Assembly: GCA_021205385.1 (NCBI GenBank)
Contig: JAJPXQ010000089.1
Location: forward strand, 1-61,333
Length of the DNA stretch: 61,333 nt
Reading direction: 5' to 3'
DNA from: Lachnospiraceae bacterium
Lineage (GTDB): Bacteria > Bacillota > Clostridia > Lachnospirales > Lachnospiraceae
Both the position numbers and the translations under genes were made by a program. Within the stretch, counting starts at the first letter, position 1. Each line of letters opens with the position of its first letter. A model generated the notes under the pieces. That model was not told the origin of the DNA, did not search any database, and saw only the letters and a list, made by a program, of their open reading frames with translations. Positions 35,145-46,211 of the stretch are shown in pieces.

Positions 35145-36619
35145 GCGTCGATCCCCTCCTGTGCGATTTTCAGCGCGTTCATCGTGGCCTTCGCCTTGTT
35201 GATGCACTCCTGGTATTCCTTCTGCGGGACGCTATCCGCCACAATACCCGCCCCGCTGCGGACGAATACCTTGCCATTTTTCTTATAGGCAATGCGGATC
35301 GCGATACAGGTGTCAAGATTCCCCGTAAAATCAATATAGCCGATCGCACCGCCGTAGATACCTCGTTTATTGTCCTCGAGCTCATTGATGATCTCACAGG
35401 CCCGAATCTTCGGCGCTCCTGAGAGCGTACCCGCCGGAAGGATCGCGTCCACCGCGTCCAGCGCGTCGCGGTCCGCGCGAATCGTCCCCGCCACGGTCGA
35501 GCCGATATGCATCACATGGGAGAAGCGCTCGATCGTCATGTATTTCTCCACCTTCACCGAGCCAAACTCACTGATCTTCCCGATGTCATTGCGCCCGAGG
35601 TCGACAAGCATATTATGCTCCGAACACTCTTTCTCATCCGAGAGCAGTTCCCGCTCGAGCCGCAGGTCTTCCTCCTCCGTCGTCCCACGCGGCCTCGTGC
35701 CCGCGAGCGGGAAGGTGTGCAGCGTCCCGTTCTCCAGCTTGACCAGCGTCTCCGGGGAAGCGCCCGCGATCTCGATGTCGTCGCTGGAAAAATAGAACAT
35801 ATAGGGAGAGGGATTCAGCGTGCGCAGCACCCGATAGGTGTCGAGCAGACTCCCCTCGTAGTCCGCCTCAAGCCGGTTCGAGAGCACGACCTGAAAAATA
35901 TCTCCCTCACGGATGTACTCTTTCGCGCGCTCCACCATGCGGCAATACTGCTCCTCACTGAACAGCGCCCGGTATTCCGAGGTAAAGCGCCCCGGCTCCG
36001 GCTTCGCCATCTCGCCCTGCGTCAGCAGCCGGCGCATCGTGTCGAGCTCGACCTCCGCGCGGTGGTACTCCGTCTCGAAATTCTCGCAGCTGATGTTCAC
36101 GATCAGCGTGATCTTCTGCCGGAAATTGTCAAAGGCGATGACCTTGTCAAAGAGCATCAGGTCGACGTCCTTGAAACCCTCCGTGTCCTCCGCATCCAGC
36201 TTCAGAGTCGGCTCCGCATACTTCATATAATCATAGGAAAAATATCCCACCAGTCCGCCTGTAAAGGTCGGCAGCCCCTCGATCACCGGACTCTTATGCT
36301 CCTCCAGAATCTTCCGGATATAGTCGCCCGGATGCGCGGTCTCCACCGTGACAGAGGTACCGTTTCGGATCGTCAGCTTCCCATTCATGCAGGTCAGTTC
36401 GAGCTGCGGGTCATAGCCCAGAAAAGTGTAGCGTCCCCATTTCTGGCTGTCCTCGATCGATTCAAGCATGTAGCAGTGACTGCTGACACGCTTCAGTTTC
36501 TGCAGGACGACGAGCGGTGTGTACTGATCCGCGTACAGCTCACAGCTGATCGGAATACTGCGGTAACGGCCGTCTTCCGCAAGTGCCCTCGCCTCCTGAA
36601 AGTCCGGTTTTAACTTCAT
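35141..36619 (-). CDS. trpE: Anthranilate synthase component I
   Basis: TrpE converts chorismate and ammonia to anthranilate. The chorismate-binding C-terminal half has QVVLSNRLEADY, SPSPYMFYF-like NPSPYMFYF, LAGTRPRG, DLGRNDIGKIS and PAGTLSGAPKIRA. Near the N-terminus the tryptophan feedback segment appears as LESIEDSQKWGRYTFLGY (ExxxxxxxxGRYS type). The ATG at 36619 is preceded by AAGGAG, giving 492 residues; the frame runs further upstream into the T-box leader but is not used. It is the first gene of trpEGDCFBA. Confidence 0.97.
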   Translation of the reverse strand: MKLKPDFQEARALAEDGRYRSIPISCELYADQYTPLVVLQKLKRVSSHCYMLESIEDSQKWGRYTFLGYDPQLELTCMNGKLTIRNGTSVTVETAHPGDYIRKILEEHKSPVIEGLPTFTGGLVGYFSYDYMKYAEPTLKLDAEDTEGFKDVDLMLFDKVIAFDNFRQKITLIVNISCENFETEYHRAEVELDTMRRLLTQGEMAKPEPGRFTSEYRALFSEEQYCRMVERAKEYIREGDIFQVVLSNRLEADYEGSLLDTYRVLRTLNPSPYMFYFSSDDIEIAGASPETLVKLENGTLHTFPLAGTRPRGTTEEEDLRLERELLSDEKECSEHNMLVDLGRNDIGKISEFGSVKVEKYMTIERFSHVMHIGSTVAGTIRADRDALDAVDAILPAGTLSGAPKIRACEIINELEDNKRGIYGGAIGYIDFTGNLDTCIAIRIAYKKNGKVFVRSGAGIVADSVPQKEYQECINKAKATMNALKIAQEGIDA

Positions 36620-36680
36620 CCTGGTCTCCTTCCCGCGTTTGTTTCTGTGGGGCAGGCCGCAGACGTGAACGTCCGCGCAC

Positions 36681-36722
36681 AAAAAAATCGCCCTCGACAA
36701 ACACTGCTGTCTGTCAAGGACG
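36681..36722 (-). terminator. T-box controlled terminator of the trp operon
   Basis: CCTTGACAGACA pairs with TGTTTGTCGAGG (12 bp with two G-U pairs) around AGCAG, followed by GCGA and seven T. It competes with the antiterminator formed by the T-box sequence just upstream. Confidence 0.92.
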
Positions 36723-36969
36723 AGTAATAAACTACCCGCGGTGCCACCTTGCTTTGCGGAGCCCTGCTCCACACTCTCTGCGGAATACTGTCATATTCCC
36801 GGCAACTGACGTATGCCTTCACGTCGCAGAATACTCGGCTCTCTGCTTTTCGCCTTTCCCTGCGCCCTCCGCGGTCCATTTGACAATCTGGGTTCGATCC
36901 GGCTCTCAGCTTCCCGGACTCTCTGTGCGGCCATAACTGCCTTTATCTCCGCCTCAACGGTTTATAACT
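36681..36969 (-). promoter_or_regulatory. T-box leader responding to tRNA-Trp
   Basis: The invariant T-box sequence AAGGTGGCACCGCGG is at 36735-36750 on the minus strand; its UGGC bulge pairs with the GCCA end of tRNA-Trp. Stem I upstream has AGAGAG and CTGAGAGCCGG elements typical of the distal arm, and a UGG codon followed by A at 36876-36878 that fits the specifier for tryptophan. Uncharged tRNA-Trp should stabilise the antiterminator and switch on the trp operon. Confidence 0.92.
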
Positions 36970-36975
36970 GAAACC

Positions 36976-37004
36976 AGTTTAGCAAACGGGATGGAATGTG
37001 TCAA
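36976..37004 (-). promoter_or_regulatory. trp operon promoter
   Basis: TTGACA, 17 nt and TAAACT read on the minus strand at the start of the T-box leader. The -35 box touches the end of the aminopeptidase P gene. Confidence 0.82.
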
Positions 37005-38794
37005 GAGAAAATTGCCCGGGTATACTCCTTCAGCCACTCCCGTTCTTTCTCCGGAAGGTACGGCCCCACCGTCTTATACACTCTCTGATGATAGGCGTTC
37101 AGCCATGCGATCTCTTCCGGGCTCATCTCCTCTGCCAGGATCGCATCGCGATCAAAGGGAATCAACGTCAGAATCTCAAATTCAAGAAACTGACCGTACT
37201 CATTAGAAGTTCCTTCGACACAGAGCAGCTCGTTCTCAAGGCGAATCCCGTACTCGTCTGCAATATAAACGCCTGGCTCATCGGTCGTCACCATACCGGG
37301 TACGAGCTCTGCCGGAGCCTCTTCTGCCGGAATCCGCGGGCGGAACGCGTTCGGACCCTCATGCACATTCAGAAGATAACCGACGCCGTGACCCGTTCCA
37401 TGTTTAAAGTCCACGCCAAGCTGCCAGAGCGGCTCCCGGCAGAGCGCATCCAGAGAATATCCGGTCGCACCCTTCCGGAATTTCGCATGGGCAAGATGCA
37501 GATTCGCGCGCAGAACCGCGGTATACATCCGCTTCTGTTCCGGCTTCAGCGGCCCCATCGCGATCGTCCGCGTCGTGTCTGTCGTCCCCTCCAGGTAATG
37601 ACCGCCCGCATCCACAAGCAGAAAACTCTCCTTTTCGACCGGCACATCTGTCCCTGCCGTGGCCGAGTAGTGTACAATCGCTCCGTGCGGCCCGTAGGCG
37701 CAGATCGGCGCAAAGCTCTGTCCCAGACAGTGTTCCTGCTCTGCACGACACGTATCCAGATACTCCGCCGCAGAGAGCTCCGTGAAGTCCGTTGCCCCTG
37801 TCTTCAGCCGGTACAGGAAACGTGTGAAAGCGACGCTTTCTTTCCGATGCGCTTCCCTGATATTTTTGATCTCCGTCTCATTTTTCACAGCCTTCATAAG
37901 CTCTGTCGGGTTTGGCCTGTCGATGGCAACCGCCGACTCCGGCAGTGAGTTCAAAAGCCGATAATTGACATTCTTCCTGTCAAGCAGTACCCGCATGCCA
38001 GCTGACAGGCTCTCCAGGTCCTTGTAAATCTCATCATACTCTCTGATTTTCACGCCGTGATCTGACAGATAGTCCCGAATCTCATCTGCCACGATGGAGG
38101 GACGCACATACCAGACACAGATCTCCCGCGTCAGTGTCAGGAAGGAGAGTGTCACCGGCACGCAGGGAATATCTCCTCCTCGCAGGTTCAGCAGCCAGGC
38201 GATATCGCAGAGCGAGGCCAGCACATGGATATCCGCCTGTTGTTCCTCCATCGCCCGGCGCACGCGCGCGATCTTGCTGTCCACGGATTCTCCGCTGTAG
38301 CGCTCCTCCAGAATAAAAAGCGTCGTATCCGGGATGTCGGGGCGATCCGGCCAGATCCTGCCGACCAGATCTTCAGACGCCACCAGATAAGCCCCCTGTT
38401 TGCGGGCTATCCGTTCGAATTCCTGCGCTTTTGAGGCCGCCATGACCCTGCCGTCAAAACCAAGGCATTTCCCCGGTCTTAGCTGCGATTCCACATATTC
38501 CGGCACGGTCGGTACACCAGGCTCTCCCATACGATACAGGGTAATGCCGCTTCCCTTAAGCTGTGCCTCCGCCTGCAGAAAATAACGTCCGTCAGTCCAG
38601 AGACCGGCCTCCTCCATGGTGATCACCGCCGTCCCCGCGGAACCGGTAAAGCCGGTCATGTATTCCCGCGCGCGGAAATGCGCGCTGACGTACTCCGACT
38701 CGTGACAGTCCGACGAGGGCACAATATAAATGTCCACACCGTATTCCCGCATCTTTTCGCGCAGCGCCGCCAGACGATCCTTAACCTCGCTCAT
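37001..38794 (-). CDS. Aminopeptidase P family (M24) Xaa-Pro peptidase
   Basis: This enzyme removes N-terminal residues before proline using two metal ions. The 597-residue protein is the long, three-domain form: two creatinase-like N-terminal domains (to about residue 300), then the pita-bread catalytic domain. LLVDAGGHYLEGTTDTTRTIA carries the two metal-binding Asp, GTGHGVGYLLNVHEGP the His, and the TTDEPGVYI and ENELL segments the two Glu. The ATG at 38794 overlaps the end of the M18 gene; an upstream GTG (38806) has a poorer site. It is coupled to the M18 aminopeptidase, suggesting joint use in peptide recycling. Confidence 0.93.
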   Translation of the reverse strand: MSEVKDRLAALREKMREYGVDIYIVPSSDCHESEYVSAHFRAREYMTGFTGSAGTAVITMEEAGLWTDGRYFLQAEAQLKGSGITLYRMGEPGVPTVPEYVESQLRPGKCLGFDGRVMAASKAQEFERIARKQGAYLVASEDLVGRIWPDRPDIPDTTLFILEERYSGESVDSKIARVRRAMEEQQADIHVLASLCDIAWLLNLRGGDIPCVPVTLSFLTLTREICVWYVRPSIVADEIRDYLSDHGVKIREYDEIYKDLESLSAGMRVLLDRKNVNYRLLNSLPESAVAIDRPNPTELMKAVKNETEIKNIREAHRKESVAFTRFLYRLKTGATDFTELSAAEYLDTCRAEQEHCLGQSFAPICAYGPHGAIVHYSATAGTDVPVEKESFLLVDAGGHYLEGTTDTTRTIAMGPLKPEQKRMYTAVLRANLHLAHAKFRKGATGYSLDALCREPLWQLGVDFKHGTGHGVGYLLNVHEGPNAFRPRIPAEEAPAELVPGMVTTDEPGVYIADEYGIRLENELLCVEGTSNEYGQFLEFEILTLIPFDRDAILAEEMSPEEIAWLNAYHQRVYKTVGPYLPEKEREWLKEYTRAIFS

Positions 38795-38796
38795 TT

Positions 38797-40203
38797 TCAC
38801 TCCCACTCCGCCTTCTGAAAAGCCTTATAACCCTTGTAAGCCTCATAAATATCGGCCTTGCTCGACACCTCCCAGGGGCTGTGCATATTGAGAAGCGCAA
38901 CGCCGCTGTCGATGACGTCCATGCCGTAATTGGCCGTGATATAAGCGATCGTTCCGCCGCCGCCCTGGTCGACTTTTCCAAGCTCTGCGGTCTGCCAGCA
39001 CACCCCAGCCTCGTCCATAATGCGGCGCAGCGCCCCGATATACTCGGCGCAGGCGTCATTCGAGCCGGATTTTCCGCGGGAGCCGGTATACTTATTAAAT
39101 ACCATACCACGCCCCAGGTAGGCGATATTTTTCTTTTCAAACGCAGAAGCATAGTTCGGATCAAAGGCCGCGCTCACATCGGAGGAGAGCATATGGGAAT
39201 TCTGCAGGCACCTGCGCAGCGCGAGCTCTGAATACTGCCCTGCGAGTTCCATCACCTCAGCCGTCACATTTTCGAAATAACGAGACTGCATGCCGGTCGC
39301 GCCCATGCTGCCGATCTCCTCCTTGTCGGTCAGCAGGCAGACCGCTGTATAAACCGGATGCTCCGCCTCGAGCTGTGCCTTCAGGGAGGTGAAGGCACAG
39401 ATACGATCATCCTGTCCATAGCCCATGATCATACTTTTGTCAAGGCCGAAATCTCGCGCTGCGCCCGCAGGCACCGCCTCCAGTTCCGCCGAAAGGAAAT
39501 CCTCCTCCTCGATACCGTAGTCCCTTTCCAGGAGCTCCAGAATCGCTTTACGAAAAACTTCCTTCTCCTTCTTTTCCTTCTCATCTTCCCCGGTCTTTAC
39601 GGGGCGGCTGCCGACGATAATGTTCAGATTCTCGCCCTCGACCACGACGGAGGCCTTCTTCTGCAGCTGCTCACCGGAAAGGTGGATCAGCAGGTCGGAA
39701 ATACCGAGCACCGGATCGTCCGCCTTCTCACCGATCGACAATGTGACGAGCGACCCGTCCTTCTTCGCCACGACGCCGTGCAGCGCAAGCGGGATCGCCG
39801 CCCACTGATATTTCTTGATACCGCCGTAATAGTGCGTATCAAGCAATGTCATCTCCCCGTCCTCATAGAGCGGATTCTGCTTCAGATCGAGACGCGGGGA
39901 GTCGATGTGCGCCCCAAGGATATTCATGCCCTCCTCCAGCGGCTTCGTGCCGATGGCATAGAGAATCACCAGTTTCTTCTTGTGCACCGCGTAGACCTTG
40001 TCTCCCGGCTGCAGCTTCTCACCGCTTTGCCGGACCTCCTCAAGAGAACGGTAGCCCGCTGCCTTCGCCATCTCCACGGTCAGCCCGGCACACTCCCGCT
40101 CGGTCTTTCCCCGCGAGATAAACTGTCGGTACTGCTCCGCAATATCATGGAGTTTCCCGCATTCTTCCTCATCATATGTATTCCATGCGTTCTTTCGTTC
40201 CAA
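38797..40203 (-). CDS. M18 family aminopeptidase, TTG start
   Basis: M18 enzymes are cytosolic zinc aminopeptidases preferring acidic or neutral N-terminal residues. The 468-residue protein shows LGAHIDSPRLDLK (metal His and Asp), TDKEEIGSMGATGMQS (Glu and catalytic Glu), SSDVSAAFDPNYAS and a C-terminal NMHSPWEV segment. The family start MERKNAW is encoded at a TTG (40203), 8 nt after AGAGGAG. A nearby ATG at 40210 is out of frame and stops after 12 codons. It has its own promoter and is followed by the M24 gene. Confidence 0.92.
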   Translation of the reverse strand: MERKNAWNTYDEEECGKLHDIAEQYRQFISRGKTERECAGLTVEMAKAAGYRSLEEVRQSGEKLQPGDKVYAVHKKKLVILYAIGTKPLEEGMNILGAHIDSPRLDLKQNPLYEDGEMTLLDTHYYGGIKKYQWAAIPLALHGVVAKKDGSLVTLSIGEKADDPVLGISDLLIHLSGEQLQKKASVVVEGENLNIIVGSRPVKTGEDEKEKKEKEVFRKAILELLERDYGIEEEDFLSAELEAVPAGAARDFGLDKSMIMGYGQDDRICAFTSLKAQLEAEHPVYTAVCLLTDKEEIGSMGATGMQSRYFENVTAEVMELAGQYSELALRRCLQNSHMLSSDVSAAFDPNYASAFEKKNIAYLGRGMVFNKYTGSRGKSGSNDACAEYIGALRRIMDEAGVCWQTAELGKVDQGGGGTIAYITANYGMDVIDSGVALLNMHSPWEVSSKADIYEAYKGYKAFQKAEWE

Positions 40204-40234
40204 TTTTCATGCTCCTCTCTGAACTGATGTCTCC

Positions 40235-40263
40235 AGTGTATCACCAAATCGCTGTCCTGTCAC
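40235..40263 (-). promoter_or_regulatory. Promoter of the aminopeptidase pair
   Basis: GTGACA, 17 nt and TACACT (with TG one base upstream of it) read on the minus strand about 30 bp before the M18 start, directly after the dnaJ terminator. Confidence 0.65.
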
Positions 40264-40264
40264 A

Positions 40265-40307
40265 TAAAAACAGCCCGCGTCGGCAGCCGATCCTGCTGAC
40301 CGCGGGC
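40265..40307 (-). terminator. Intrinsic terminator of the heat-shock operon
   Basis: GCCCGCG pairs with CGCGGGC and continues as GTC-GCAG with CTGC-GAC (one internal A/C mismatch), followed by TGTTTTTATG on the minus strand, 13 bp after the dnaJ stop. Confidence 0.9.
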
Positions 40308-40319
40308 CATTCCCACACT

Positions 40320-41498
40320 TTATAAATCTTCCAGGTTCTCTTTCAGCTTGCCCATGAAGCCCTTTTTCTTCGACTTCGACGCGCCATCGCCCGCCTGGTT
40401 CAGCGTATTGCCATTCTCCAGGTCATAGGCGCGCAGTGCCTCTTTCGCCGCGTGGCTCAGATTCGTCGGAACCTCGACCACAAAGGTCACATAGTGGTCG
40501 CCGCGCACGTTTTTATTTCTCAGGGAGGGCATGCCCTTGCCGCGCAGACGCACCCTCGTGTCGGTCTGCGTGCCGGCCTTCACATCGTACTCGACCTCGC
40601 CGTCCACCGTTTTGATGCGGATCGTTCCGCCGAGCGCCGCCAGCGGAAAGCTGATCGGCACGGTTGAGTAGATATCGGTCCCCTGTCTCTGGAACGCCGG
40701 ATTCCGCGATACGATCACCTCGACCAGCAGATCGCCCCTCGGGCCGCCGTTCACGCCGGGCTCGCCCTTCTCACGGATGCGGATGCTCTGCCCATTGTCG
40801 ATACCAGCCGGAATGTTCACGGAAATCTTCTTGCGACTCGATGTGTAGCCGCTGCCGTAGCACTTCGGACACTTTTCCTTGATAATCTTTCCACTGCCGC
40901 CGCAGTCCGGACAGGTACGTACGTTCTGCACCGTACCGAACAGGGACTGCTGCTGATAGACTACCTGGCCTCTGCCCTGGCACTTCGGACAGGTCTCCGG
41001 CGATGTGCCGGGCTTCGCACCGGTTCCGTGGCAGCTGTCGCACTCGTCCTTCAATGTGATATCGATCTGTTTCTCGCAGCCGGTCACAGCCTCCTCGAAA
41101 GTAATATGCACACTCGCGCGCAGGTCAGCCCCGCGCATCGGGCCGTTCCTCGACCCACGGCTGCGCCCGCCGCCACCACCGAAGAGATCTCCGAAAATAT
41201 CTCCGAAGATATCGTTCATGTCCATTCCGCTGAAGTCGAAGCCGCCGTAGCCGCCGGCCCCACCCTGCTCGAAGGCGGCATGGCCGAACTGATCGTATTG
41301 CCGGCGCTTCTCCGCATCGCTTAAGACCGCATAGGCCTCCGAGGCCTCTTTGAACTTCTTCTCCGCCTCTTTATCTCCAGGATTCATATCCGGATGGTAT
41401 TTCTTCGCCAGCTTTCGGTAGGCGCTCTTTAAGGTCGCCTCATCCGCATTCCGGTCCACGCCCAGGACTTCATAATAATCTCTTTTTTCCTCAGCCAT
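40320..41498 (-). CDS. dnaJ: Chaperone protein DnaJ
   Basis: DnaJ delivers substrates to DnaK and stimulates its ATPase. The J domain (residues 5-70) has HPDMNPG with the HPD tripeptide. A Gly/Phe-rich linker, four CxxCxGxG-type zinc repeats ([36 protein letters not shown]) and a C-terminal substrate domain follow. Length 392. The ATG at 41498 has GGGAGGCGAGG before it. It is the last gene of hrcA-grpE-dnaK-dnaJ. Confidence 0.98.
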   Translation of the reverse strand: MAEEKRDYYEVLGVDRNADEATLKSAYRKLAKKYHPDMNPGDKEAEKKFKEASEAYAVLSDAEKRRQYDQFGHAAFEQGGAGGYGGFDFSGMDMNDIFGDIFGDLFGGGGGRSRGSRNGPMRGADLRASVHITFEEAVTGCEKQIDITLKDECDSCHGTGAKPGTSPETCPKCQGRGQVVYQQQSLFGTVQNVRTCPDCGGSGKIIKEKCPKCYGSGYTSSRKKISVNIPAGIDNGQSIRIREKGEPGVNGGPRGDLLVEVIVSRNPAFQRQGTDIYSTVPISFPLAALGGTIRIKTVDGEVEYDVKAGTQTDTRVRLRGKGMPSLRNKNVRGDHYVTFVVEVPTNLSHAAKEALRAYDLENGNTLNQAGDGASKSKKKGFMGKLKENLEDL

Positions 41499-41578
41499 AA
41501 ACCTCGCCTCCCACACAGGAACGCAGACGTGCCTCAGGGCGCGCCTGCTTCCTTATTTCTTCGTAATCTTTTCGCTCG

Positions 41579-44195
<2,617 letters not shown>

Positions 44196-44207
44196 TCCGC
44201 CTTTCTT

Positions 44208-45233
44208 CTATTCCTTATGAAAAACCTCATCCAGCTGATCCATCATGGATTTCAGCTTTCCCATGACATCTTCGTAGTCCATCCTCTTCGGTCCAATGAT
44301 CCCGATCGTGCCCTGCAGCCCTTCGCCGAGCTCGTAAGTCGCCGTCACGACGCTGCAGTCCTTCATACTCTTGACCGGAGATTCACTCCCGATATATACC
44401 TGGATGCCCTTATCCTCATTGTTGAGCGTCTCATTGACCAGATCCACCAGATTGTGCTTTTCCTCCAGCGTCTGAATCAACTCCCCGGCCCTTCCGTTCT
44501 CCGTCAGCTCCGGATAACGGAAAATATTGGTAGCGCCGCCGGTGTAAATCTCCATGCCCTCATCTGAGTGAATGACCTCGGCGACTGCGTCCACAACATC
44601 ACTGATAATATTACTATGGATGCCGGCCTGCTCTTTCATACTGGAAATCATCTGGAGATTGATCTCCTCGATCGTCTTTCCGTTCAGCATCGTGTTCAGC
44701 AGAATGTTGAGCTTCAGGATGGTCTCCTCATCCAGCTCCTCGCAGATCGGAATCAGTTTGTTGCGGATCACATTGCCCTCGGCCATGATGACCGCCAGGA
44801 GCTGCTTCTCATCCACGCGCGAGAGCTGAATGAACTTGAGCTTGTTCTGATGGTACTGCGGCGTGGAGATCATCGTCGTGTAGTTCGTATCATTCGCGAG
44901 CACCTTCACGACCTGCTTGAGCACCTGCTCGAGACGATCCGTCCGTTCAAACATCAGCTCTTTGAGATCCGTGACCTCCTTGTCCTTTTCCTCCATCAGG
45001 TGATCTACGTACAGCCGGTAGCCCTTGTCCGTGGGAATCCGTCCCGCCGACGTATGCGGCTGAACGATGTAACCCATCTCCTCGAGGTCCGACATCTCAT
45101 TACGGATGGTAGCGGAGGAGAGCTTCAGGTCTGAGTACTTCGCAATCGTCCTCGACCCCACCGGTTCGCCGGTCTCCATGTAAGTCCGGATGATCGCGTT
45201 CAGAATCTTTTTCTTTCTCTCGTCCAGTTCCAT
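44208..45233 (-). CDS. hrcA: Heat-inducible transcription repressor HrcA
   Basis: HrcA represses class I heat-shock genes by binding CIRCE. The N-terminal winged helix (GEPVGSRTIAKYSDLKLSSATIRNEMSDLEEMGYI) is followed by the GAF-like dimer domain. The 341-residue start at 45233 (MELDERKKKIL) lies behind a GAGAGGAGGAAG site; an open frame to 45263 crosses the CIRCE element and is not used. It heads its operon and should repress itself through the CIRCE upstream. Confidence 0.97.
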   Translation of the reverse strand: MELDERKKKILNAIIRTYMETGEPVGSRTIAKYSDLKLSSATIRNEMSDLEEMGYIVQPHTSAGRIPTDKGYRLYVDHLMEEKDKEVTDLKELMFERTDRLEQVLKQVVKVLANDTNYTTMISTPQYHQNKLKFIQLSRVDEKQLLAVIMAEGNVIRNKLIPICEELDEETILKLNILLNTMLNGKTIEEINLQMISSMKEQAGIHSNIISDVVDAVAEVIHSDEGMEIYTGGATNIFRYPELTENGRAGELIQTLEEKHNLVDLVNETLNNEDKGIQVYIGSESPVKSMKDCSVVTATYELGEGLQGTIGIIGPKRMDYEDVMGKLKSMMDQLDEVFHKE

Positions 45234-45256
45234 GTAAGCTTCCTCCTCTCTTCCTG

Positions 45257-45283
45257 TTAGCACTCAACATTTGAGAGTGCTAA
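45257..45283 (-). promoter_or_regulatory. CIRCE operator for HrcA
   Basis: TTAGCACTC-N9-GAGTGCTAA is a perfect match to the CIRCE consensus, between the promoter and the hrcA start. It controls hrcA-grpE-dnaK-dnaJ. Confidence 0.97.
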
Positions 45284-45298
45284 CATTTCCTGTAAACT

Positions 45299-45328
45299 AA
45301 AATAGCACCCCGAGGGGTGCTTTGTCAA
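45299..45328 (-). promoter_or_regulatory. hrcA operon promoter with hairpin in its spacer
   Basis: TTGACA, 18 nt and TATTTT on the minus strand, just upstream of CIRCE. The spacer contains most of a perfect 8-bp hairpin (AGCACCCC/GGGGTGCT, 45304-45321) followed by ATTTTAGTTT. That hairpin can also serve as the terminator of the upstream TPR gene. Confidence 0.65.
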
Positions 45329-45356
45329 GTGCTAATTATGAATATTTTATGAAAAG

Positions 45357-46211
45357 TCATCGCGTCCGCAAAAACTCATACTCGCGCAGGGCATCCTCGT
45401 CGTCCGGATACGACTCCAGATAGCTCTCCATCAGCGATTTCGCCGTCTCCCAGTCACTCTGATACTCATAGACCGCGATGCGCATCGCGAGCAGCTGCTG
45501 CAGCACATCGCTGTCGCCGAGGGCAATTCCTGCCTCAATCGTCGCGAGCGCTTCCTCGTACTGCTTCTGTTCCGTCTGATAGGAGGCAACCTTTGCATAG
45601 GCATCCGGGTGTTCTGCTTCATCCGTTGTCAGATAGCTCTGATAAAGCGTCAGCGCATAGTCCTTATTACCCATCTCCCAGTACAGTTCGGCCTGCCAGT
45701 AGAGTCCCTCCGGATCTCCATCCGCCGTAGCCTCCTCGAGATAAGACTTCGCTGACGTGTAGTCTTCCATATAATAAGAAAGTCGTCCGAGCATGACCAG
45801 ATCCTTTTGGGAGGTCATATCCATCGCTGCGGTAAAATCCGCGTTCGCGGCTTCCTGATCTCCCGCTTCCCGGTACAGAAGGCCCCGGGTCAGGTAGATC
45901 TCGGCGCTCTTCTTCAGGTCAAGGATCGCGCTGCAGAGTTCGATCGCCTCCGTGAGCTCACCGCTGCGGTAGAGCGCCGCCGCCTTGTAAGCCGCGATAT
46001 CAAGTTCCAGACTTCCCGCATGCATGTCCGCCAGGCGGAGCGCCTCGTCATATGCATCGATCGCCGCCTCATAATCGCCGGACGCGGCCAGAGACATTCC
46101 CTCCGCGCGCAGCGCAGTCTGCTGCTCCCGCTGCTGTGCGCTCGTCCCGCAGCCGGTCAGCAGGCCAGTGCTTATCATCATCACCATAAACAGCGCCCAA
46201 TACTTTCTCAT
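45357..46211 (-). CDS. TPR-repeat lipoprotein
   Basis: The 284-residue protein has a lipoprotein signal peptide with lipobox LLTGC (Cys21), so it is anchored outside the membrane. The rest is tetratricopeptide repeats (for example ASGDYEAAIDAYDEALRLAD, KSAEIYLTRGLLYREAGDQEAANADFTAAM and QTEQKQYEEALATIEAGIALGD), about six in all, which usually scaffold protein contacts. The start at 46211 overlaps the glycosyltransferase stop (ATGA) and has AAGGAG. It is the last gene of the glycan locus. Partner and substrate are unknown. Confidence 0.87.
   Translation of the reverse strand: MRKYWALFMVMMISTGLLTGCGTSAQQREQQTALRAEGMSLAASGDYEAAIDAYDEALRLADMHAGSLELDIAAYKAAALYRSGELTEAIELCSAILDLKKSAEIYLTRGLLYREAGDQEAANADFTAAMDMTSQKDLVMLGRLSYYMEDYTSAKSYLEEATADGDPEGLYWQAELYWEMGNKDYALTLYQSYLTTDEAEHPDAYAKVASYQTEQKQYEEALATIEAGIALGDSDVLQQLLAMRIAVYEYQSDWETAKSLMESYLESYPDDEDALREYEFLRTR

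Larger units (their letters stand above)
36620..37000. other. Gene-free trp leader region
   Basis: This 381-bp gap between trpE and the aminopeptidase gene holds a promoter, a complete T-box leader and its terminator, followed by about 60 nt to the trpE start. An open frame crossing it is accidental. Confidence 0.9.

Noticed and set aside
36620..36772. N-terminal extension of trpE into the leader
   Set aside because: The frame is open only by chance through the T-box terminator region; the ATG at 36619 has a good AAGGAG site and the conserved start of the protein.
41499..41578. Regulatory element between dnaK and dnaJ
   Set aside because: Only a ribosome binding site for dnaJ can be supported; no second CIRCE, promoter or terminator is seen.
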